Shown: positions 5,306 to 9,606 of the stretch, piece after piece
Layout of the letters: each line of letters starts with the position of its first letter
How positions within the stretch are numbered: position 1 is the first letter of the stretch
Origin: Candidatus Aminicenantota bacterium
GTDB taxonomy: Bacteria; Acidobacteriota; Aminicenantia; Aminicenantales; Saccharicenantaceae
Assembly (NCBI GenBank): GCA_026393955.1
Contig: JAPKZE010000333.1
Span: 1 to 9,606 of the forward strand
DNA length: 9,606 nucleotides
Direction: 5' to 3'
Notes under the pieces: model-generated
The model's database searches: none
Told to the model about the DNA's origin: nothing
The model's input: only the letters and a program-made list of their open reading frames with translations
Made by a program: the position numbers and the translations under genes

Positions 5306-6583
5306 TCAATCGGCCGGGACGATGCGGTGGACCTTCTTCTTGCCGGCCTTGAGCAGCAGGCCCCCGTCGGGTCCCAGGTCCTTGAGGGTCAGAAGGCGCT
5401 CGATCGAATCAATGCGCTCGTCGTTGACGTAAAGGCCGCCCTGCTCGATCATCCGCTTGGCCTCCTTCCGGGAGGGCGTCAGGCCGACCTCGGTGAAGAG
5501 GCCGGCGAGCGCGATCCCGGCCTCGAGCCGCGACCGGGGCACGGCCGTCGTCGGGAGTACGGTGATGTCGCCGATGACATCCGATTTTGCACCGGTGGCG
5601 CCCCCGGCAGGCCCGACTTTGCCGAACGCGGCGGCGGCCGCCTGGCGGGCCTTTTCCGCCTCGAGCTCGCCGTGGGTGATCTTGGTCGCCTCGAAAGCCA
5701 GGACGCGCTTGGCCTCGTTGATGCCGCTGTCCTTGAGCTCCTCGAGGCGCCGGATCTCCTCGAGCGGCAGCAGGGTGAAGATGCGGAGGAAGCGTCCGAC
5801 GTCGCGGTCGTCGCAGTTGACCCAGTACTGGTAGAAATCGTAGGGGCTGAAGAGCGCGCCGTCCAGCCAAACGGCGCCCTGGGCGGTCTTGCCCATCTTG
5901 GCCCCCGAGGCCGTCGTCAGGAGGGGGAAGGTCAGGGCCTCGGCCGCTCCGCCCTCGACCCGGCGGATGAGGTCCACCCCGGCCAGGATGTTCCCCCACT
6001 GGTCGTCCCCGCCCATCTGCATCGTGCAGTGGTACTCGCGAAAGAGGGTCAGGAAGTCGTAGGCTTGGAGGAGCTGGTAGTTGAACTCGATGAAGGACAG
6101 GCCTTTCTCCAGACGGAGCTTGTAGGCTTCGGCCGCCAGCATCCGGTTGACGCTGAAGTGCCGGCCGATATCCCGCAGGAAGGAGATGTAGGGAAGCGGC
6201 AGGAGCCAGTCGGCGTTGTCGACGGCGATGGCCGAAGTTCCGTCGAAATGGAGATAGCGGGCGAGCTGGATCAGGATGGCCTGGCCCTGGGCCCGGATGG
6301 TCGCCTCTTCGAGCATCTGGCGCATCTCGGTCTTGCCGCTGGGGTCGCCGACCATGGTCGTTCCGCTGCCGACGACGGCGATGGCCCGGTGGCCGGCCCG
6401 ACGGAGATGGACCATGGCCATGATCGGGACGAGGCTCCCGGCGTGGAGGCTGGTGGCCGTGCTGTCGAAGCCGACGTAGAAAGTCACCCGTTCGGCCGCG
6501 AGCATCTTGCGGACGGCTTCCTCGTCGGAGACCTGGGCGACGAAACCGCGCTCCTTGAGCTCGTCATAGACGTTGGCGCTCAA
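5306..6583 (-). CDS. tyrS: Tyrosyl-tRNA synthetase
   Basis: This 425-residue class I aminoacyl-tRNA synthetase activates tyrosine with ATP and charges tRNA-Tyr in the cytoplasm. The ATP-binding HIGH equivalent is HAGS (47-50), a common variant in this enzyme. VGDPSGK is at 78-84, the tyrosine pocket includes NYQLLQAYDF (168-177) and QMGGDDQWGN (189-198), and the KMSKS equivalent is KMGKT (229-233). A C-terminal S4 RNA-binding domain covers about 360-425 (RKEAKRMIEQGGLYVNDERI). The length is normal and no key residue is missing. The start is TTG (6581-6583), supported by GAGGAA five bases upstream and by a promoter whose predicted +1 lies at the ribosome binding site; no better in-frame ATG exists. 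There is no room for a T-box leader, so tRNA-sensing control is absent at this promoter. Confidence 0.96.
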   Translation of the reverse strand: MSANVYDELKERGFVAQVSDEEAVRKMLAAERVTFYVGFDSTATSLHAGSLVPIMAMVHLRRAGHRAIAVVGSGTTMVGDPSGKTEMRQMLEEATIRAQGQAILIQLARYLHFDGTSAIAVDNADWLLPLPYISFLRDIGRHFSVNRMLAAEAYKLRLEKGLSFIEFNYQLLQAYDFLTLFREYHCTMQMGGDDQWGNILAGVDLIRRVEGGAAEALTFPLLTTASGAKMGKTAQGAVWLDGALFSPYDFYQYWVNCDDRDVGRFLRIFTLLPLEEIRRLEELKDSGINEAKRVLAFEATKITHGELEAEKARQAAAAAFGKVGPAGGATGAKSDVIGDITVLPTTAVPRSRLEAGIALAGLFTEVGLTPSRKEAKRMIEQGGLYVNDERIDSIERLLTLKDLGPDGGLLLKAGKKKVHRIVPAD

Positions 6584-6588
6584 AATCG

Positions 6589-6594
6589 TTCCTC
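6589..6594 (-). promoter_or_regulatory. Ribosome binding site for the TTG start of tyrS
   Basis: GAGGAA on the minus strand, five bases (CGATT) before TTG 6583. Spacing and strength support TTG as the initiation codon. The predicted transcript begins within one to three bases of this site, so the leader is about 12 bases long. Confidence 0.7.
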
Positions 6595-6601
6595 GCTGGA
6601 T

Positions 6602-6630
6602 TTTATATCACGGGAGGGGGACGAATCCAA
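6602..6630 (-). promoter_or_regulatory. tyrS promoter with -35 in the loop of an inverted repeat
   Basis: TTGGAT (6625-6630), exactly 17 bases, TATAAA (6602-6607) on the minus strand; +1 is expected near 6595. An inverted repeat GGAGGGG(G)AC / GTCCCCTCC (6613-6622 with 6631-6639, plus-strand reading) encloses the -35 in its loop. It could be an operator, or the terminator stem of the upstream small secreted gene, which stops at 6672. Confidence 0.6.
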
Positions 6631-6671
6631 GTCCCCTCCTCGGACGACGCCAGGGACCCGGACCGGGGCGC

Positions 6672-7076
6672 CTATTTCTTCAGCGCAAGCGAGATCGCCC
6701 CCGAGTTCCCGTCGGGGTCGTACCAGGCGCCCTTGAGGGTCTCGGCCTCGAGGGTGAGATCGATCTTGATGAGCGCCGTATCCATGCCCTGGGCCAGGTC
6801 GAACTCGAAGCTCAGCTTACCGTCCTTGAAGACGATCTGCCGGAGCGGCGTCTCCGGGACCATGCCGGTCGCGTCGCTGATCTTGCCGGAATAGCCGGCC
6901 TCGGCCTTCTCGATGACGACGGTGATATCGACCTGGGTGCCGTCGTCGCCGACGACCGCCGAGCCGAGCCAGGCGCCGACGACATCGGCCTTCTTGGGGG
7001 CCTGGGCCAGGGCCGTTCCGGCCAGCAGGGCGAGGGCGGCCAGGGCGATGACGGGGAGACGCAGGGAATTTTTCAT
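6672..7076 (-). CDS. Small secreted beta-rich protein of unknown function
   Basis: The frame encodes 134 residues with a clear signal peptide (MKNSLRLPVIALAALALLAG, cleavage likely after TALA near residue 24). The mature part of about 110 residues reads as a run of beta strands: VVGAWLGSAVVG, TQVDITVVIEKAEAGYSGKISD, LRQIVFKDGKLSFEFDL, TALIKIDLTLEAETLKGAWYDPDG, SGAISLALKK. The paired GAWLGS ... LKGAWYDPDG pattern, with a W near each end, recalls small lipocalin- or calycin-like domains, but I do not recognise a named family and no binding site is evident. No cysteine lies near the signal end, so it is soluble periplasmic or secreted rather than a lipoprotein. AAAGGAG precedes the ATG at good distance. 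Promoter, palindrome and 5' stem-loop upstream indicate regulated expression. It is separated from tyrS by 88 bases. Confidence 0.8.
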   Translation of the reverse strand: MKNSLRLPVIALAALALLAGTALAQAPKKADVVGAWLGSAVVGDDGTQVDITVVIEKAEAGYSGKISDATGMVPETPLRQIVFKDGKLSFEFDLAQGMDTALIKIDLTLEAETLKGAWYDPDGNSGAISLALKK

Positions 7077-7097
7077 GATCAGGCTCCTTTCAAGGTC

Positions 7098-7118
7098 CGA
7101 GAGGGCCAGTCCCTCTCG
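7098..7118 (-). promoter_or_regulatory. Perfect 8-bp stem-loop at the predicted 5' end of the small secreted gene's mRNA
   Basis: CGAGAGGG (7098-7105) and CCCTCTCG (7111-7118) pair perfectly around a five-base loop. The predicted +1 (about 7114-7116) falls within the first bases of the stem, so part or all of it would lie at the extreme 5' end of the transcript, before the ribosome binding site. Such 5' stems are known to protect mRNAs such as ompA from decay; a protein operator is the alternative. Confidence 0.5.
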
Positions 7119-7121
7119 ATT

Positions 7122-7151
7122 ACTGTACCAGAGGCGGACACCGGGTGTCTA
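7122..7151 (-). promoter_or_regulatory. Promoter of the small secreted gene with an operator-like palindrome on its -35
   Basis: On the minus strand, TAGACA (7146-7151) is separated by 18 bases from TACAGT (7122-7127), matching consensus at 5/6 and 4/6. The perfect palindrome GACACC-G-GGTGTC (7137-7149) overlaps the -35, as repressor sites do. Confidence 0.5.
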
Positions 7152-7339
7152 CATCCTAGAGACGCAGGCCCGCCGTCCAAAGTTCCCCCGCCCCGGACGC
7201 CCTCACCGGAAGGGGTGAGGCCGGACCGCCTCTAGGGACCAACCCCCCGGGCCGAAATTCACCCAGCTCTTCCCCACCATAAGGGATGGCCCGGGCAGGC
7301 CGCTCCCGGTAGCATGGGACCGGCCTGGAGAAACCTAGA
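7152..7339 (+). other. Structured leader or intergenic region before the response regulator operon
   Basis: No gene is visible in this part of the 263-bp divergent gap. CCTAGAG (7155-7161) can pair with CTCTAGG (7230-7236), closing a multibranch fold that contains CGTCC/GGACG (about 7173-7177 with 7195-7199) and CCTCACC/GGTGAGG (7201-7207 with 7214-7220). A second CCTAGAG (7334-7340) touches the GTG start and can compete for the same CTCTAGG. A further hairpin, CCGGT/ACCGG (7306-7310 with 7319-7323), extended by CAGG/CCTG (7296-7299 with 7324-7327), abuts the GGAG ribosome binding site (7327-7330). I find no convincing sigma70 promoter for the rightward operon here and recognise no known riboswitch consensus. 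Confidence 0.4.
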
Positions 7340-8005
7340 GTGAAGGACACCGTGACGGACACTATGGAGATCGGTTCGCGCCTGCGGGCCGTCGAGGACG
7401 CCGTCCGCCGCATCGGACGGCACCGGACCATGCTCGCCGAGATCGTCGAGGTCCAGCTCCGGACCCTGCTCGAGCTGAAGGACCTCCTGGCCAAGACCGG
7501 CGGCACGGCCCCCCCGGGGACGCCCGTCCTCGACGTCGACGCGGAGATCCGACGCGCTTCGCAGGCCGGGCGGCTCCTCGCGGGCGAGCCGGGCGCCGCG
7601 AAGCGGGCCATCCCCAAGGTCCTCCTGGTCGACGACGACCCGACGACGCGCAACATCATCTCCCATTTCCTTCGCAAGGAGGAGTTCATCGTCGAAAAGG
7701 CCGCCGACGGGAACGACGGCCTGGCCAGGGCCCGGAGCGGCCGGCCCGACCTGCTCATCATCGACGCGGTCGTGCCCGGGCTGGACGGGTTCGAGATCAT
7801 GTCGCTTCTCCGCAAGTCGCCCGAAACGGTCTCGATCCCGGTCCTCATGCTGTCCACGCTGGGCGAAGAGGCGGCCATCGTCAAAGGCCTCGAGGAGGGG
7901 GCCGACTACATCATCAAGCCGTTCTCGCCCCAGATCCTCGTGGCCACGGTCCGGAAGATCCTCAAGGAAAGGTGCGATCGTGCTCTCGACCGTCGTCCTC
8001 TATAG
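7340..8005 (+). CDS. Single-domain response regulator with N-terminal helical extension
   Basis: This 221-residue protein has a predicted coiled or helical segment at about 10-52 (RLRAVEDAVRRIGRHRTMLAEIVEVQLRTLLELKDLL), a Gly/Pro linker to about 92, then a complete receiver domain at 93-212. The acidic pocket is in LVDDD (96-100), the phosphoacceptor is Asp142 (LLIIDAVVPGLDG), the switch Ser/Thr is in LMLSTLG (169-175, S172/T173), and the conserved Lys193 is in IIKPF. It has no DNA-binding or enzymatic output domain, so signalling is probably by protein contact, with the N-terminal helix as candidate partner surface. The partner kinase is not in the window. Start choice is GTG 7340 (GGAG nine bases upstream); GTG 7352 (GAAGG five bases upstream) and ATG 7364 are alternatives that keep the receiver intact. 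Its 3' end overlaps the HEAT gene by 26 bases. Confidence 0.88.
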   Translation: MKDTVTDTMEIGSRLRAVEDAVRRIGRHRTMLAEIVEVQLRTLLELKDLLAKTGGTAPPGTPVLDVDAEIRRASQAGRLLAGEPGAAKRAIPKVLLVDDDPTTRNIISHFLRKEEFIVEKAADGNDGLARARSGRPDLLIIDAVVPGLDGFEIMSLLRKSPETVSIPVLMLSTLGEEAAIVKGLEEGADYIIKPFSPQILVATVRKILKERCDRALDRRPL

Positions 8006-9038
8006 CTTCGCCTATCTCCTCCTGCTGTCTTCGTCGCTGTTCCTGTTCATCTTCCTGCGGCGCCTGGTGATCCAAGCCCGGGAGCGCCGGGACCGAGCGG
8101 CCTACGAGGTCATGGAGAAAGACCTTCTCGAAGTCCTGACCGCACCCTCGCCCATCGCATCGGCCCATGTCTTCGCCCGCAAGCACCGGGCCCGGCCCCG
8201 CGTCCTCAAAAGGGTCCTCGTCGCCTACCGCGAGGCCCTCGTCGGCAACTGCCTCGAGCCCCTGAAAACGATCTTCGAGCGGTCCATCCGCCGCCGCTGC
8301 CTCCGCGAGCTCGGCTCGCCCTTCCTGGCGACCCGGCTCCAGAACGTCCGCTTGTTCGTCGATTTCTCCCGGCCCGAGGAGGCCCTCAACCTGGTCAAGC
8401 TCCTCCACGACAAGCCCATCGTCCGGCTGGCCGCCCTCAACGCCCTGACCGGCATCGCCTCCCGGGACACGCTCGGCCAGATCTTCGATCTCTTCGAGAA
8501 AGACCCGCAGCCCAACCTCTACGCCTACTCGAACATCTTCTATTGCCTCGGCCCGCGCATCGAGCCGTTCGTCCGGACCTCCCTGGACAAGACGCTGCCG
8601 CCGGAGAAGACAGGCCTGCTCATCGAGATGTCCGGCCGGCTGCTCCTCCGCGGCCTCTATCCCGACATCGTCTTCTACGCCCGGCACGCCGATAGGGAGC
8701 TCCGCATCCGGGCGGCCCGGGCCCTGGGACACCTGCTCGTGCCGGGCTCGGTCAAAACGCTCATGGCCCTGGCCGCCGACCCCGCCTGGGAGGTTCAGGC
8801 CCAGGCCCTCCGCAGCCTGGGCAGCCTCCAGGACTGGCAGACCGTCCCCCTCCTGGTCAAGGGCCTCTTCTCCCCGCACTGGCACGTCCGCTACAACGCC
8901 GGCTTCGGGCTGGCCGCCTTGGGCCTGGTGGGCATCGTCCAGCTCCAGGAGGTCTCGCGTCAGCAGGAGGACCGCTATGCCGCGGACATGGCCGCCATGG
9001 TCCTGGACACGGTCGTCCTGACGGGGGGCGCGGCGTGA
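7980..9038 (+). CDS. Membrane-anchored HEAT-repeat protein
   Basis: This 352-residue protein starts with one strongly hydrophobic helix at about 4-27 (VVLYSFAYLLLLSSSLFLFIFL), followed by RRLVIQARERR, which fits an N-out/C-in anchor with a cytoplasmic body. The remainder is all-helical with HEAT-like pairs: EEALNLVKLLHDKPIVRLAALNALTGIA (133-160), RELRIRAARALGHLLVPGSVKTLMALA (239-265), DPAWEVQAQALRSLGSLQDWQTVPLLVKGL (267-296) and HWHVRYNAGFGLAALG (300-315). HEAT arrays are protein-binding scaffolds. The GTG start has AGGAAAGG upstream and lies inside the response regulator gene; its stop overlaps the glycosyltransferase GTG start in the tetranucleotide GTGA. I infer a scaffold linking the receiver protein to the membrane glycosyltransferase. 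No enzymatic motif is present. Confidence 0.8.
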   Translation: MLSTVVLYSFAYLLLLSSSLFLFIFLRRLVIQARERRDRAAYEVMEKDLLEVLTAPSPIASAHVFARKHRARPRVLKRVLVAYREALVGNCLEPLKTIFERSIRRRCLRELGSPFLATRLQNVRLFVDFSRPEEALNLVKLLHDKPIVRLAALNALTGIASRDTLGQIFDLFEKDPQPNLYAYSNIFYCLGPRIEPFVRTSLDKTLPPEKTGLLIEMSGRLLLRGLYPDIVFYARHADRELRIRAARALGHLLVPGSVKTLMALAADPAWEVQAQALRSLGSLQDWQTVPLLVKGLFSPHWHVRYNAGFGLAALGLVGIVQLQEVSRQQEDRYAADMAAMVLDTVVLTGGAA

Positions 9039-9606
9039 CCGACATCCTTCACGTCCTCGACCACGGGATCGACACCGTCATCCTGGCCTATTTCCTGCTC
9101 CTCAATACGTTCTATTTCCTCTTCAACCTCCTGTCGCTCGCGGGCATTCTCCGCTACCGCCGCCTGGTCACCTTCGTCCGCTTCGGCGAGATCTTCCGCA
9201 TGCCCATCGTCAAGCCCATCTCGGTCATCGTCCCGGCTTTCAACGAGGGCCACGGCATCGTCGAGAGCGTCCGCTCGCTCCTGTCCCTGCGCTACCCCGT
9301 CTTCGAGGTCATTGTGGTCAACGACGGCTCGACCGACGACACCCTGGCCAGGCTGACGGAGGCCTTCGGCCTCAATCTGTCCAAGACGGTCTTCCGGAAA
9401 TCCCTGCCGACCAAGCCCGTTCGCGGCATCTTCCGGTCGGCCCTCCACCCCAAGCTCGTCGTCGTCGATAAGGCCAACGGGAAGAAAGCCGACGCCATGA
9501 ACGCCGGCCTGAACATCTCGCGCTACCCCCTGTTCTGCGCCGTGGACGGCGATTCCGCGCTGGAAAAGACCGCCTTGCTCAAGGTCGTCCGGCCCTTCCT
9601 CGAGGA
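9035..9606 (+). CDS. Membrane family 2 glycosyltransferase, N-terminal part, runs off the right edge
   Basis: GTG 9035 opens a frame that stays open for 190 codons to the window end. It overlaps the HEAT gene stop by four bases (GTGA), typical of translational coupling. An N-terminal hydrophobic helix spans about 13-38 (DTVILAYFLLLNTFYFLFNLLSL). The GT-A catalytic domain starts at about 60: PISVIVPAFNEG (61-72), EVIVVNDGSTDDT (91-103, Asp97 for nucleotide binding), KANGKKADAMNAGLN (147-160), and the DxD metal-binding motif in AVDGDSAL (169-176). This order matches processive GT2 enzymes such as the PgaC/cellulose synthase/hyaluronan synthase group, which polymerise a sugar nucleotide and export the chain. 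The acceptor Asp and QxxRW motif that would confirm processivity lie beyond the window. Substrate cannot be deduced. Confidence 0.9.
   Translation, partial: MTDILHVLDHGIDTVILAYFLLLNTFYFLFNLLSLAGILRYRRLVTFVRFGEIFRMPIVKPISVIVPAFNEGHGIVESVRSLLSLRYPVFEVIVVNDGSTDDTLARLTEAFGLNLSKTVFRKSLPTKPVRGIFRSALHPKLVVVDKANGKKADAMNAGLNISRYPLFCAVDGDSALEKTALLKVVRPFLE

Noticed and set aside
5226..5309. Longer start for the foldase at 5309
   Set aside because: It would bury the lipoprotein signal and overlap the tyrS stop; a strong ribosome binding site supports 5225.
5306..6583. HAGS and KMGKT as damaged synthetase signatures
   Set aside because: Both are usual variants of HIGH and KMSKS in bacterial tyrosyl-tRNA synthetases.
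6584..6671. T-box leader for tyrS
   Set aside because: The predicted leader is about 12 bases, and no T-box sequence or specifier stem is visible.
5327..6736. Plus-strand open frame of 469 codons opposite tyrS
   Set aside because: Antisense shadow of tyrS, which has complete catalytic motifs and an S4 domain.
7152..7339. Known riboswitch class (TPP, cobalamin, c-di-GMP, glycine)
   Set aside because: Stems are present but I see none of the conserved loop sequences of these classes.
7962..8885. Minus-strand open frame of 307 codons opposite the HEAT gene
   Set aside because: Asp/Glu/Gly/Val-rich shadow without motifs; the plus frame has a membrane helix, HEAT repeats and coupled neighbours.

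Overview
This is a GC-rich stretch (roughly two thirds G+C by eye) from a Gram-negative, double-membrane bacterium. Evidence for an outer membrane: two outer-membrane beta-barrel proteins, two lipoprotein candidates and several Sec signal peptides. A 727-residue CBM9-like/DUF5916 barrel beside parvulin and GT2 genes is common in Acidobacteriota, Candidatus Aminicenantes, Gemmatimonadota and Bacteroidota. The base composition and gene mix fit an Aminicenantes- or Acidobacteriota-like genome best, but no marker here fixes the lineage. I see no tRNA, rRNA, CRISPR array, transposase or phage gene.

Layout. Positions 1-210 (minus) hold the start of a secreted protein that leaves the window; its first ~102 bases are AT-rich, unlike everything else. 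354-2537 (minus) is the DUF5916 barrel. 2625-3370 (plus) holds a short lipoprotein-like frame and a class I methyltransferase frame that look like two halves of one gene broken near 2928-2941. From 3454 to 7076 four genes run on the minus strand: a PorT-like barrel, a parvulin foldase lipoprotein, tyrosyl-tRNA synthetase (TTG start) and a small secreted protein of unknown family. After a divergent 263-bp regulatory region, 7340 to the right edge holds three tightly overlapping plus-strand genes: a response regulator with an N-terminal helical segment, a membrane-anchored HEAT-repeat protein, and the N-terminal part of a family 2 glycosyltransferase.

How they work together. The minus-strand set is mostly envelope maintenance (barrels, a periplasmic or outer-membrane foldase, secreted beta protein) plus one housekeeping gene. 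The right-hand REC-HEAT-GT2 set is the clearest functional unit. Its overlaps (26 nt, then 4 nt) imply coupled translation and suggest signal-controlled synthesis of a surface or exported polysaccharide.

Regulatory structure is dense for the length. There are good promoters for the left-edge gene, the plus-strand lipoprotein (apparently leaderless), tyrS and the small secreted protein, and several have inverted repeats over the -35 element. The divergent region 7077-7339 has an operator-like palindrome, a 5' stem-loop, and a 7-base motif present three times in alternating orientation, the last copy touching the GTG start of the response regulator. Strong GC hairpins without clear U-tracts follow several stop codons. 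All assignments come from reading the sequence; no database search was run.
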